Source: Solimonas_A sp052035235
GTDB taxonomy: Bacteria > Pseudomonadota > Gammaproteobacteria > Nevskiales > Nevskiaceae
DNA: 64,000 bases
Reading direction: 5' to 3'
Assembly (NCBI GenBank): GCA_052035235.1
Contig: JBPOHT010000031.1
Span: forward strand, 38,528-102,527
The notes beneath the pieces were generated by a model. It ran no database searches and was not told the origin of the DNA. It was given only the letters and a program-made list of their open reading frames with translations. The position numbers and the translations under genes were made by a program. This document shows positions 23,424 through 32,587 of the stretch, piece by piece; within the stretch, counting starts at the first letter, position 1, and each line of letters begins with the position of its first letter.

Positions 23424-25322
23424 GTGACCCGCCTGCGCCCCCTGCTTGCCTTGGTGTTCCTGTGGCCCTTCTTGTCGCTGGCAGCCGGTGACGCCCAGAC
23501 CACTTGGCGCCTGCTCGACTATATCGCCGTCGACTACACCGGCGCTGTGGACAAGAGCGGGACGATCATCGATGCAGCCGAATATGCCGAGATGAGCGAG
23601 TTCGCCGACTCGGTGAGCCGCCAGCTCGGTGCGCTGGCGCCAACGCCGGCACAGCCGGCGCTGGTCCAGGCTGCGGAGGATCTGAAGGCTGCCATCGCGG
23701 CCAAGGCCGATCCCGGCGCCGTGGCCACGCAGGCTCGCGGGCTGGGTGCGAAGCTCCTGGAGGCCTACCCGGTACCGCTGTCGCCGAAGGCAGCGCCGGA
23801 CCTCGCGCAGGGGCTGACGCAGTACGCCACGCTCTGCTCTGGCTGCCATGGCGCCAGTGGGCATGGCGATGGGGCGCTCGCGGCCGGCATGGATCCGCCG
23901 CCGGTTGATTTCACGGATAGCGCCCGGGCACGCGAGCGCAGCGTCTTCGCCCTCTACCAGGTCATCAGCCAGGGCCTGGAAGGCACTGCCATGCCGTCCT
24001 TCGCGAATCTGCCGGACACCGAGCGCTGGGCGCTGGCCTTTGTGGTCGGGCAGTTCGCCTTCCCGCAGAACCAGGCCGAGGCCGGCGACCGATTCTGGCA
24101 GCAAGCGGCAACGAAGGAAGCCATCCCGGACATGGCTGCCCTGGCCACGATGACGCCCGCCACGCTGGAAGCTCGCCTCGGTGCCGAGCAAGGCCAGACC
24201 GTCACGGCCTATTTGCGGCGCCATCCGGCCGCAGTGCTGCGGTCTACCCAGGGATCGCTGCAGCTTGTGCGTGATCGACTGGAACAGGCGGTTGCCGCCT
24301 ATCGCAAGGGCGATCGCGACGCCGCCTCCCAAGCGGCCGTCTCCGCCTATCTCGACGGCTTCGAGCCTGTGGAGCCGATCCTGGCCGTCAAGGATCCCGA
24401 ACTGATGCGCTCGCTGGAAATGGCGATGACGGAACTGCGCGGACGCCTGTCAGCCGGCGCGCCGGTGGACGAGATCGCCGGCCGAGTGGAGGCGTTGCAA
24501 TCCCGGCTCGGCGCGGCGGAGCAGACCTTGCAGGCCTCTGAAGCGGACGCCGGCTCTGCCTTTGTAGGTGCCTTCACCATCCTCTTGCGCGAGGGCCTGG
24601 AAGCCCTGTTGATCGTGATCGCCATCATCGCGTTCCTGCGCAAGGCCGGCCGTACCGAAGTGCTGCCCTACGTGCATGCCGGTACGGGCGCCGCCCTGCT
24701 GGCGGGCGTGGCGACCTGGGGCGCGGCGACGTACCTGATCAACATCAGCGGTGCCAGCCGCGAGCTGACCGAAGGAGTCGCCGCTCTGTTTGCGGCGGCC
24801 GTGCTGTTGTTCGTCGGCATCTGGATGCATGGCAAAAGTCAGGCTGGCGCCTGGCAGAAGTATGTCAAGGAGCAGATCGGCGCCGCCTTGTCGCGTCGCT
24901 CGGGCTGGTTCCTGTTCCTGCTGGCCTTCGTGGTGGTGTATCGCGAAGTCTTCGAAACCATCCTGTTCTACGTCGCACTGTGGAGTCAGGGTTCCGGCCA
25001 TGCGGTGATCGCGGGTGCGGTAGCCGCCATTGCAGCCCTTGCGGTGATCGCGTGGCTGATGCTGCGTTACTCGCGCAAGCTGCCCATTGGAACCTTCTTC
25101 ACGATCAGCGCGGTGCTGATGGCGATCCTGGCGGTGATGCTGACCGGCAAGGGTATAGCCGCCCTGCAGGAGGCCAACTTGCTCTCAGCCAGGTTGCTGG
25201 ATCTGCCCCGGTTCGATTGGATCGGCTTCTATCCCACCTTGCAGGGCATCGTGGCTCAGGTGGTTTGTGCCTCCGTGCTGATGGCCGGCTTTGCCTATAA
25301 CCGCCGCCGTGCCGTCGCCTGA
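23424..25322 (+). CDS. Cytochrome c-FTR1 permease fusion (PbrT-like)
   Basis: 632 aa from GTG 23424, four bases after the previous stop; this gives a clean signal peptide (SLAAG). Residues about 130-215 are a cytochrome c with CSGCHGASGHGDG. A helical spacer follows, then a seven-helix FTR1 permease from about 360 with LLREGLEALLIV and YREVFETILFY, the two REXXE metal-translocation motifs. Fusion of a heme domain to FTR1 is seen in PbrT-like Pb/Fe uptake systems. Placement behind PbrR suggests Pb-linked transport coupled to redox chemistry. Confidence 0.88.
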   Translation: MTRLRPLLALVFLWPFLSLAAGDAQTTWRLLDYIAVDYTGAVDKSGTIIDAAEYAEMSEFADSVSRQLGALAPTPAQPALVQAAEDLKAAIAAKADPGAVATQARGLGAKLLEAYPVPLSPKAAPDLAQGLTQYATLCSGCHGASGHGDGALAAGMDPPPVDFTDSARARERSVFALYQVISQGLEGTAMPSFANLPDTERWALAFVVGQFAFPQNQAEAGDRFWQQAATKEAIPDMAALATMTPATLEARLGAEQGQTVTAYLRRHPAAVLRSTQGSLQLVRDRLEQAVAAYRKGDRDAASQAAVSAYLDGFEPVEPILAVKDPELMRSLEMAMTELRGRLSAGAPVDEIAGRVEALQSRLGAAEQTLQASEADAGSAFVGAFTILLREGLEALLIVIAIIAFLRKAGRTEVLPYVHAGTGAALLAGVATWGAATYLINISGASRELTEGVAALFAAAVLLFVGIWMHGKSQAGAWQKYVKEQIGAALSRRSGWFLFLLAFVVVYREVFETILFYVALWSQGSGHAVIAGAVAAIAALAVIAWLMLRYSRKLPIGTFFTISAVLMAILAVMLTGKGIAALQEANLLSARLLDLPRFDWIGFYPTLQGIVAQVVCASVLMAGFAYNRRRAVA

Positions 25323-25513
25323 GGCCGGAGCACATTCTCTCGATGAACAAAAAAGCCGTGACTAATCTGAAGATCGGGCAGGGGGCCACCCCAACTGGGG
25401 CCGTCCGGGGCGCGGAACTACTCTGCCCGCGCCATGTACTAAGCGGGTACGTCTGCGGGGCCGCTTCCGATGGCTCCGATTCGATCCCCGCTCAATTTTG
25501 CTAGAGTAACGCC

Positions 25514-25909
25514 ATGACCCGCTCGCCCACCCTGCAACGGCTGCTGACGCTGATGTGCGTCATGCTGCTCATGGTGCGCGTGGCCGGGCCTCATCTGCAT
25601 CTGTGCTTCGACGGGCAAGAAGCGCCGGCGAGCTTCCACGTCCTGGATATCGGCTTGCACCACACGGCGGGCCATGGCGCGCCGCACCAGGATACCGACG
25701 TATCCCTCGCCGTCGACGGGGTGTCCAAGACCGGCAAGTCGATCAGCTTTGATGATCTGCCGGTCGTGCTTCTCGCGGCGCTTCTGATCTGGATCCTGTT
25801 CCAGACCCCGAGCCGTTTCCTCCTCCCCATGCTGCCGGCGGTTGCTCCGGCGCGTCCTGCCTTCCTCCTTCCGCCTTTGCGCGGACCTCCCCAGCTGACC
25901 TCCCTCTGA
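25514..25909 (+). CDS. His-rich leader protein of first czc operon
   Basis: 131 aa. Signal-like N-terminus, PHLHLCFDGQ near residue 27, then HVLDIGLHHTAGHGAPHQD, a later hydrophobic segment (VVLLAALLIWILF) and a Pro-rich tail. The same layout occurs at 35510 before the second czcCBA (GPHVHWHAHGHDEVHS and a Pro-rich tail), so the two are paralogues. Likely a membrane/periplasmic Zn/Co/Cd-binding accessory. In 25323-25513 I see only an AT-rich TTTTGCTAGAGTAA stretch near the start that could hold a -10 box. Confidence 0.65.
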   Translation: MTRSPTLQRLLTLMCVMLLMVRVAGPHLHLCFDGQEAPASFHVLDIGLHHTAGHGAPHQDTDVSLAVDGVSKTGKSISFDDLPVVLLAALLIWILFQTPSRFLLPMLPAVAPARPAFLLPPLRGPPQLTSL

Positions 25910-26004
25910 AGTTCTGAGGTGTTCCCGCGTGGGCGTGATTGCGCTGCCGCGGCGTCATTGGGGCATTCGCGCGACTGAACGCGCGATGCCGATGGGAGGT
26001 TTCA

Positions 26005-27288
26005 ATGAATCGTTTGACCACACGTGCCTTGGGCGCGTGTCTCTTCACCATGGCCGCCTTTACGCCGTGGGCACAGGCCGCAGATGGCCTGACCCTGCGC
26101 CAGGCTGTCGATGCTGCGCTGGGGGGCAACCCCGAACTGCAAACCTTCGCGTTCCAGTTCCAGGCCCTGGACGCCCGCGCCCGGCAGGCTGCGCTGCGGC
26201 CAGCGCCAGAACTGTCGATCGACGTCGAGAATGTACTCGGCACCGGCGCCGTGAAAGGTACCGATGCCGCCGAGTACACCTTTGCGTTGTCGCAGGTAAT
26301 CGAACTCGGCGGCAAGCGCGACGCGCGCATCGCTGCTGCCCAGGCCAGCCGCAGTACCGCGGACCTGGAGCGGCAGGCGCGCCAACTGGATGTGCTGGCG
26401 GAAGTCACCCGCCGCTTCATCAGCGTGGCCACGCAGCAGGAGCAGCTGCAGTTGGCCCGCAAGGCGACGCAACTGGCGCAGCGCACCGTCAATGGCGCGC
26501 AGCGGCGCGTCGATGCCGCCAAGTCTCCCCACGCCGAACTGGACCGGGCGCGTATCGCTCTGGACCGCGCCAAGCTGGACGAGCGCCGCGCCGAGACCGA
26601 ACTGGACACCGCCCGGCGGCAGCTGGCGGCAACTTGGGGAGAATCCAAACCAGTCATCAGCGGTCGCCTGATGGGCGAGGTACAGGCCGACCTGTTTTCA
26701 TTGCCAGACGCCGGCGACTTCGAGTCCCTTTCGACACGACTGGCCTCCAGCCCCGACTTCCTGCGGTTCGCATCCGAAGCGCGGCTGCGTGATGCGGAGC
26801 TGCGCCTGGCTGCCACGACCCGTAAGCCCGACCTGACGCTGGGTGGCGGCTTCCGGCGCTTCCAGGAAGGCGGTGACCAGGGCTTCGTGGCCTCAGTGTC
26901 GATCCCGTTGTTCGGCAGCCGCCGTGCGGAGAGCTTCATCGCCGAGGCCCAGGCCAATCGGGACTTGGTCAGCGCTGAGCAGCGCGTGGCCGAGGTCAAG
27001 GCCCGCGCGATGCTCTATGAGCTGCATCGAGAACTGAGCCGGGCGGTGGCCGAAGCGCAGTCGCTGAGGACCGACATCCTGCCGCGCACCGAAGAGGCAC
27101 TACGGGAAACGGAGTACGCCTTCGATCGCGGTCGTTACAGCTACCTGGAGCTGGTGGATGCCCAGCGCGAGTACCTGGACCTGCAGGCCAGCCTGATCGA
27201 GGCCAGCGCCAACGCCCATTCCCTGCGTGCCGAAATCGAGCGCCTGACCAACGCGCCCCTGGCCGCATCGACCCCTGAACCGAATTGA
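26005..27288 (+). CDS. czcC: CzcC-type outer-membrane factor
   Basis: 427 aa from ATG 26005, preceded by GGGAGGT; the in-frame upstream start at 25939 lacks a signal. Signal peptide (AQA-AD). TolC-family efflux repeats with LTLRQAVDAALGGNPEL and YAFDRGRYSYLELVDAQREY, the C-terminal signature of CzcC-type channels. It is the outer-membrane exit of the CzcCBA pump. Ends 9 bp before czcB. Confidence 0.92.
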   Translation: MNRLTTRALGACLFTMAAFTPWAQAADGLTLRQAVDAALGGNPELQTFAFQFQALDARARQAALRPAPELSIDVENVLGTGAVKGTDAAEYTFALSQVIELGGKRDARIAAAQASRSTADLERQARQLDVLAEVTRRFISVATQQEQLQLARKATQLAQRTVNGAQRRVDAAKSPHAELDRARIALDRAKLDERRAETELDTARRQLAATWGESKPVISGRLMGEVQADLFSLPDAGDFESLSTRLASSPDFLRFASEARLRDAELRLAATTRKPDLTLGGGFRRFQEGGDQGFVASVSIPLFGSRRAESFIAEAQANRDLVSAEQRVAEVKARAMLYELHRELSRAVAEAQSLRTDILPRTEEALRETEYAFDRGRYSYLELVDAQREYLDLQASLIEASANAHSLRAEIERLTNAPLAASTPEPN

Positions 27289-27297
27289 GACTCCGAC

Positions 27298-28299
27298 ATG
27301 AATTCCAAGATGATTGTGTTGACCTTGCTGCTGCCCTTGGCGCTTTCCGCCTGTGGCGGTTCAGAATCCGCCTCGACGGAGGCCAAGCCCGGCAGTGCTG
27401 CGGAATCTGGCAAGCACGAAGAGGGCGAAGCCGGCCATAAGGAAGGTGAAGGCGAGCACAAAGAGGGTGAAGGCGAGCATGACGAAGGAGGCCTGGCGCT
27501 GACGCCTGAGCAGATCAAGGCCGCTGGCATCGAGCTGACACAGGCCGGCCCCGCGATGATCCGCGAGACGCTGCCGCTGTACGGCGTCGTCGCGCCCAAC
27601 GCCGAACGCATTCGCGAGGTCACTGCACGCTATCCGGGCGTCATCCGTAGCGTCTCGACCACCATCGGCAGCAACGTCCGCCCCGGTCAGAGCCTCGCCT
27701 CTGTCGAGAGCAATGAAAGCCTGCAGACCTACGCCGTGACTGCACCGCTGGCGGGCGTGGTCACCGCGCGCAATGCCAATCCTGGCGAACAGACCGGCGA
27801 TAAAGCCTTGTTCACGGTGGCCGACCTGTCGACCGTCTGGGTTGAGCTATCGCTGTTCCCGCGAGATATCGCCAAGGTGCGTGTGGGCCAGGAAGTCCGC
27901 GTAAAGAATGCCGATGCCAACCGTAGTGTTACCGGCAAGCTGGTTTATGTCGCACCCTTCGGCAGCAGCAGCAATCAGACGCTGACGGCGCGCGTGCTGC
28001 TGGACAACGCCGATGGCCGCTGGTCGCCGGGCCTGTACGTGACCGCTGATGTCATCTTGGCCGAGTCCCCCGCCAACCTGGCCATCCGCAACGAGGCTGT
28101 CCAGAACCTGGAGGGCCGCAACGTCGTCTTCGTGGCCGAAGGCAAGGGCTTCGAAGCCCGCCCCGTGAAGCTCGGCCGTAGCGATGGGGAAACCTCCGAG
28201 GTGCTGGAGGGGATTCGGGCAGGTGAGACCTATGCCACGCACAACAGCTTCATCCTCAAGGCAGAGCTCGGTAAGGGCGAAGCCGAGCACGGCCACTGA
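27298..28299 (+). CDS. czcB: CzcB-type membrane fusion lipoprotein with His/Glu repeats
   Basis: 333 aa lipoprotein (lipobox LALSACGG). Directly after the lipobox comes a His/Glu-rich stretch with repeated GEGEHKEGEGEHDEG units, likely a periplasmic metal trap. Then lipoyl/barrel-sandwich and beta-barrel domains (YPGVIRSVSTTIGSNVRPGQ, TAPLAGVVTARNANPGEQ, LSTVWVELSLFPRDIAKV). Links the inner-membrane pump to CzcC. C-terminus ends GEAEHGH. Confidence 0.93.
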   Translation: MNSKMIVLTLLLPLALSACGGSESASTEAKPGSAAESGKHEEGEAGHKEGEGEHKEGEGEHDEGGLALTPEQIKAAGIELTQAGPAMIRETLPLYGVVAPNAERIREVTARYPGVIRSVSTTIGSNVRPGQSLASVESNESLQTYAVTAPLAGVVTARNANPGEQTGDKALFTVADLSTVWVELSLFPRDIAKVRVGQEVRVKNADANRSVTGKLVYVAPFGSSSNQTLTARVLLDNADGRWSPGLYVTADVILAESPANLAIRNEAVQNLEGRNVVFVAEGKGFEARPVKLGRSDGETSEVLEGIRAGETYATHNSFILKAELGKGEAEHGH

Positions 28300-28339
28300 G
28301 CATGCGCCCCATGAATCTCCGCCATGCCCAAAGCCAATA

Positions 28340-28357
28340 CCGGCGCCTGCGCGCCGG
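28340..28357 (+). other. Intercistronic stem-loop between czcB and czcA
   Basis: CCGGCGC-CTGC-GCGCCGG, a stable 7-bp GC stem in the 76-bp gap, just before the AAGGA ribosome-binding site of czcA. Could protect or attenuate the transcript so that CzcB and CzcA are made in different amounts. Confidence 0.5.
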
Positions 28358-28375
28358 CTCTGAAAGGATTTCCCC

Positions 28376-31300
28376 ATGATTGACGCACTGCTGCGCTTTT
28401 CCATTGCGCGTCGCTGGGTAGTCATGTTCCTGGTGCTCGCGGTTGCCGCCGCGGGTGTCTGGAGCTACCAGCGCCTCCCCATCGATGCTGTCCCCGATAT
28501 CACCAACGTCCAGGTCCAGATCAACACCCAGGCCGAAGGCTACTCGCCGCTGGAGGTCGAACAGCGCATCACTTACCTGGTCGAGACCGCGATCGCGGGT
28601 CTGCCCGGCATCGAGTACACCCGCTCGCTGTCGCGATATGGCTTGTCGCAGGTAACGGTGGCCTTCGATGACGGGACCGACATCTTCCATGCCCGTAACC
28701 TGATCAACGAGCGCCTGCAGACGGCCAAGAGCCAGTTGCCCGACGGTATCGAGCCCGAGATGGGTCCGATCGCCACGGGCCTGGGCGAGATCTTCCTCTA
28801 CACCGTTCATGCCGACGAGAAGGCCCGGCAGGCCAACGGGCAGCCTTGGGATGCCACGGCCCTGCGCACCTTGCAGGACTGGGTGATCCGGCCACAGCTG
28901 CGCCAGGTCAAGGGCGTCACCGAGGTCAACACCATCGGTGGCTTCGAGAAGCAGTTCCACGTCACGCCGGATCCAGCGCGAATGCTGGCTTACGGACTGA
29001 CCTTTGACGACGTCGTCCAGGCGCTGCAGAAGAACAACGCTAGCGTCGGAGCAGGCTACATCGAGAAGAACGGCGAGCAATACCTCATCCGCTCCCCAGG
29101 GCAGGTTGCGGACATCGCTGCAATCGAGCGCATGATCGTCGCCGATCGCGAAGGCGTACCAATCACCATCCGTGACATCGCCGAAGTGGCCTTCGGCAAG
29201 CAACTGCGCACCGGCGCCGCGACCCGCGACGGCGAGGAAGCGGTACTCGGCACCGCGGTCATGCTGATCGGCGGCAACAGCCGAACGGTCTCCAGCGCGG
29301 TGTCCGCCAAATTGGCTGAGATCGATAAGACGCTGCCGGAGGGCATTACCGCAGAGCCGGTCTACGACCGCACGGTCCTGGTCGACAAGACCATCGCGAC
29401 GGTCCAGAAGAACCTGCTGGAGGGCGCCATCCTGGTCGTGGCAGTGCTGCTGCTGATGCTGGGCAACGTACGCGCCGCCCTGCTGACCGCTATGGTCATT
29501 CCGCTGTCGATGCTGATGCTGATGACCAGCATGGTCGAGACCAAGGTCAGCGCCAACCTGATGAGTCTGGGTGCCTTGGACTTCGGCCTGATCGTGGACG
29601 GAGCGGTCATCATCGTCGAGAACTGCATTCTGCGGCTGGCCTCCCGACAGCATCACTTCGGCCGTCTGCTAACCCTGGAGGAGCGCTTCCACACCGTCTT
29701 CGCAGCGACGCGCGAGGTGTTCACTCCCAGCCTGATCAGCGTACTGGTCGTGATTCTGGTCAACCTGCCGTTGCTTGCGCTGACCGGGGTCGAAGGCAAG
29801 ATGTTCCGGCCGATGGCCCTGGCCGTGATCATGGCGCTGCTCGCCGCACTCGTGCTGTCGCTGACGTTCGTTCCCGCGGCGGTTGCTCTGTTCCTGAGCG
29901 GCAGGATCGAGGAAAAGGACAACCGCATCGTCGCCGGCGCCAAGCGCCTGTACGCGCCTGTACTGGATGCAGCCCTGCGTCTGCGCGTGCCGTTTCTGGC
30001 CGGCGCAGTGTTGTTCGTCGCCCTCAGTGGCTGGTTGGCCTCGCGCATGGGCTCGGAGTTCATCCCGAGCCTGGACGAGGGCGATCTCGCGGTCCAGGCC
30101 CTGCGCATCCCGGGCACCAGCCTGTCGCAATCGCTGGAGATGCAGTTCCAGTTAGAAAATGCCATCAAAGCGATGCCGGAGGTTAAAACCTACTTCTCGC
30201 GCGTGGGTACGGCTGAGGTCGCGACCGATCCCATGCCGCCGAATATCTCCGATGGCTACGTCATGCTGAAGGACCGCAAGGATTGGCCGGATCCGAGCAA
30301 GACCAAGGCGGAATTGGCCGAGGAGATCGAGAAGCGCCTGGAAGGCATTCCGGGCAATGCTTTCGAAATCAGCCAGCCGATCCAGCTGCGCTTCAATGAG
30401 TTGATCTCGGGCGTGCGCTCGGACCTCGGCATCAAGGTCTATGGCGATGATCTGGACCTGCTGCTGCAAAACGGCAATGCGATTGCCAAGGTGCTGGGCT
30501 CTGTTCCGGGTGCCGAAGGCGTCAAGGTCGAGCAGGTGGCCGGCTTGCCCGTGCTGTCGATCGAGCCCAAGCGAGAGGCGTTGTACCGCTACGGTCTCAA
30601 TGTCGCGGACGTCCAGGATGTGCTGGCTGCGGCCACGGGCGGCGAGGAGGCAGGCCAGCTATTCGAAGGCGACCAGCGCTTCTCCCTGATCGTCCGACTG
30701 CCGGAGCGCCTGCGCAACGACCTGGCTGCCCTGGAGCGCCTGCCCGTCCCGCTCTCCCGCGGCGGCTACGTGCCACTGGGCGAGGTTGCCACGCTCAACC
30801 TCGCGCCAGGCCCGAACCAGATCAGTCGCGAGAACGGCAAGCGCCGCTTGGTGGTCTCCGCCAACGTGCGGGGCCGTGATCTCGGCGGCTTCGTGACGGA
30901 GGCACGCGCGAAGATCGAGCAGCAGGTCAAGCTGCCACCGGGCTACTGGCTGGCCTACGGTGGCACCTTCGAGCAGCTGCAATCGGCCACGCAGCGCCTG
31001 ACGGTGCTGGTCCCGATCACGCTGGTCATGATTTTCGCCCTGCTGATGATGACCTTCGGATCGGCCAAGGACGCGGCCCTGGTGTTCAGCGGCGTGCCCC
31101 TGGCCCTGACCGGCGGCGTCATCTCTCTGTGGCTGCGCGACATCCCGCTATCGATCACCGCAGGCGTCGGCTTCATCACACTCTCCGGCGTGGCGGTGCT
31201 GACCGGCGTGGTCATGGTGGCTGCTATCCGCGACCGCCTGGCCAATGGCATCGATATCGAGACCGCCATCCGTGAGGGCGCCATGATGCGGTTGCGTCCC

Positions 31301-31525
31301 ATCCTGATGGTGGCCCTGGTGGCTGCTTTGGGCTTTCTGCCCATGGCCCTGAACACCGGCACCGGCGCCGAAGTTCAGCGTCCGTTGGCCACGGTGGTTA
31401 TTGGCGGAATCATTTCCTCGACATTGCTCACGCTGCTGGTGCTCCCGGGCCTGTACCGGATGGCCTGGCGGCCCCGGCCGGAGCCCATTGACGGACCGGC
31501 GCGCGCCCAGGAGTCCCACGCATGA
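28376..31525 (+). CDS. czcA: CzcA-type heavy-metal RND pump
   Basis: 1049 aa, normal HME-RND length, 12 helices. YQRLPIDAVPDITNVQVQ near the N-terminus and the HME1 signature LGALDFGLIVDGAVIIVEN (Asp, Asp, Glu of the proton/metal path) predict Co/Zn/Cd specificity. Other marks: YTRSLSRYGLSQV, DEGDLAVQALRIPGTSLSQS, MALNTGTGAEVQRPLATVV. It exports divalent metal from periplasm or cytosol through CzcB/CzcC. The stop overlaps the PII-like start by 4 bp. Confidence 0.95.
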   Translation: MIDALLRFSIARRWVVMFLVLAVAAAGVWSYQRLPIDAVPDITNVQVQINTQAEGYSPLEVEQRITYLVETAIAGLPGIEYTRSLSRYGLSQVTVAFDDGTDIFHARNLINERLQTAKSQLPDGIEPEMGPIATGLGEIFLYTVHADEKARQANGQPWDATALRTLQDWVIRPQLRQVKGVTEVNTIGGFEKQFHVTPDPARMLAYGLTFDDVVQALQKNNASVGAGYIEKNGEQYLIRSPGQVADIAAIERMIVADREGVPITIRDIAEVAFGKQLRTGAATRDGEEAVLGTAVMLIGGNSRTVSSAVSAKLAEIDKTLPEGITAEPVYDRTVLVDKTIATVQKNLLEGAILVVAVLLLMLGNVRAALLTAMVIPLSMLMLMTSMVETKVSANLMSLGALDFGLIVDGAVIIVENCILRLASRQHHFGRLLTLEERFHTVFAATREVFTPSLISVLVVILVNLPLLALTGVEGKMFRPMALAVIMALLAALVLSLTFVPAAVALFLSGRIEEKDNRIVAGAKRLYAPVLDAALRLRVPFLAGAVLFVALSGWLASRMGSEFIPSLDEGDLAVQALRIPGTSLSQSLEMQFQLENAIKAMPEVKTYFSRVGTAEVATDPMPPNISDGYVMLKDRKDWPDPSKTKAELAEEIEKRLEGIPGNAFEISQPIQLRFNELISGVRSDLGIKVYGDDLDLLLQNGNAIAKVLGSVPGAEGVKVEQVAGLPVLSIEPKREALYRYGLNVADVQDVLAAATGGEEAGQLFEGDQRFSLIVRLPERLRNDLAALERLPVPLSRGGYVPLGEVATLNLAPGPNQISRENGKRRLVVSANVRGRDLGGFVTEARAKIEQQVKLPPGYWLAYGGTFEQLQSATQRLTVLVPITLVMIFALLMMTFGSAKDAALVFSGVPLALTGGVISLWLRDIPLSITAGVGFITLSGVAVLTGVVMVAAIRDRLANGIDIETAIREGAMMRLRPILMVALVAALGFLPMALNTGTGAEVQRPLATVVIGGIISSTLLTLLVLPGLYRMAWRPRPEPIDGPARAQESHA

Positions 31526-31839
31526 AATTGATCAAGGCCTTTATCCACCACGTCCGCACGCCGGACGTGGTTCAGGCGCTCGCCGATGCGGGCTTTCGCA
31601 ATATCACGCTGCAAGACGTCAAGGGCATCCTCAAGCCGCTGAGCGACAGCGAACAGGATTTCTCGCGGGATGCCGCAGGTCCCGTCATATCCGAGACCCG
31701 CCTGTCCCTGGTCTGCGAGGACGGCGAGGTCGAAGCCATTACTTCCATCATCCGTTTCGTCGCGAAAGTGGGCCCTCACATTTCCGGCTGGGTGTACGTC
31801 AGCCCGGTCGAGCAGGCCTTACCTATAGGAGGGGACTGA
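31522..31839 (+). CDS. PII-like protein translationally coupled to czcA
   Basis: 105 aa. MKLIKAFIHHVRTPDVVQAL matches the N-terminal beta strand/helix of PII-family trimers; ISETRLSLVCEDGEVEAITS matches the central strand region. It lacks the uridylylated Tyr T-loop of GlnB. Coupled to czcA (ATGA) and to the next gene (TGATG). PII-like proteins near RND metal pumps are thought to bind metals or nucleotides and may gate the pump; that is inference here. Confidence 0.82.
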   Translation: MKLIKAFIHHVRTPDVVQALADAGFRNITLQDVKGILKPLSDSEQDFSRDAAGPVISETRLSLVCEDGEVEAITSIIRFVAKVGPHISGWVYVSPVEQALPIGGD

Positions 31840-32453
31840 TGACTAAAGGACCATTCTTTTCCCGCTGGCGGATTTGGGTTACGCGACTGTTCTGTGTTGC
31901 CATTGTGGGACTTTTCCTCATCTCACAGCCTGCCTTGCACGGCCGCGACAGTTTGATGGTCCACCTGATCACGCCGCTCGGTCTGGTTCTGGCCGCGATC
32001 GGCGCGATCGGGCGGCTCTGGTGCAGCAGCTATGCGGCGGGAAACAAGAACTGTCAGCTACTAAGGGAGGGGCCGTACGCGCTTACCCGCAATCCTTTGT
32101 ACGGGTTCTCCTTTCTGGGTGGGCTGGGGATCGCGATCACGACAGAAACCCTAACGATTCCGGCACTCTTCGTGGGGGGCTTTGCCCTGTACTACCACTT
32201 TGTTATCGCGGAGGAGGAGCAAAGGCTGTTGGCGGACTATGGAGAGACCTATGCGACCTACCAGGTCTTGGTGCCTCGCTTCATCCCACGGACGACGGAC
32301 TACGTTGAACCGCAGCGGTGGGAGATCAGTCCCCCGGCGCTACGGCGGTCGTTCGGGGAGGTGATCTGGTTCGTGATCGCCGCAGTGTCGATTCATGCGC
32401 TGCATGACCTGCGCGAGGTGTTGAATCTGCCGGCGATTTTGGTGCTGCCGTAG
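31839..32453 (+). CDS. czcN: CzcN-like membrane methyltransferase (ICMT/PEMT family)
   Basis: 204 aa from ATG 31839 with AGGAGGGG upstream; the longer frame from 31401 lies in czcA. Four to five hydrophobic helices and the ICMT/PEMT SAM-binding signature REGPYALTRNPLYGFSFLG followed by EEEQRLLADYGETYATY. CzcN-type proteins accompany Czc clusters; the methylated substrate is unknown. Last gene of the first czc operon. Confidence 0.85.
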   Translation: MTKGPFFSRWRIWVTRLFCVAIVGLFLISQPALHGRDSLMVHLITPLGLVLAAIGAIGRLWCSSYAAGNKNCQLLREGPYALTRNPLYGFSFLGGLGIAITTETLTIPALFVGGFALYYHFVIAEEEQRLLADYGETYATYQVLVPRFIPRTTDYVEPQRWEISPPALRRSFGEVIWFVIAAVSIHALHDLREVLNLPAILVLP

Positions 32454-32478
32454 AGGCTATAGCGCAGCTACATGTTTT

Positions 32479-32510
32479 GGGGCCGCAGCCGCGGAGGCGG
32501 TGGCGGCCCC
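32479..32510 (+). terminator. Possible terminator after czcN
   Basis: GGGGCCGC / GCGGCCCC arms followed by GCTTCTTT, 25 bp after the stop. The loop is long (16 nt) and the T run weak. Confidence 0.4.
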
Positions 32511-32587
32511 GCTTCTTTCCGAATGCCGTCCCGAGGCGGTCATCAGGCGTCTGGGAATGCCGACACTGAGTCAATCGAGGAGCAGAC

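Noticed and set aside
28256..29656. 466-residue antisense open frame over czcA
   Set aside because: Mirror-frame artefact of high GC; no domain, and czcA is unmistakable.
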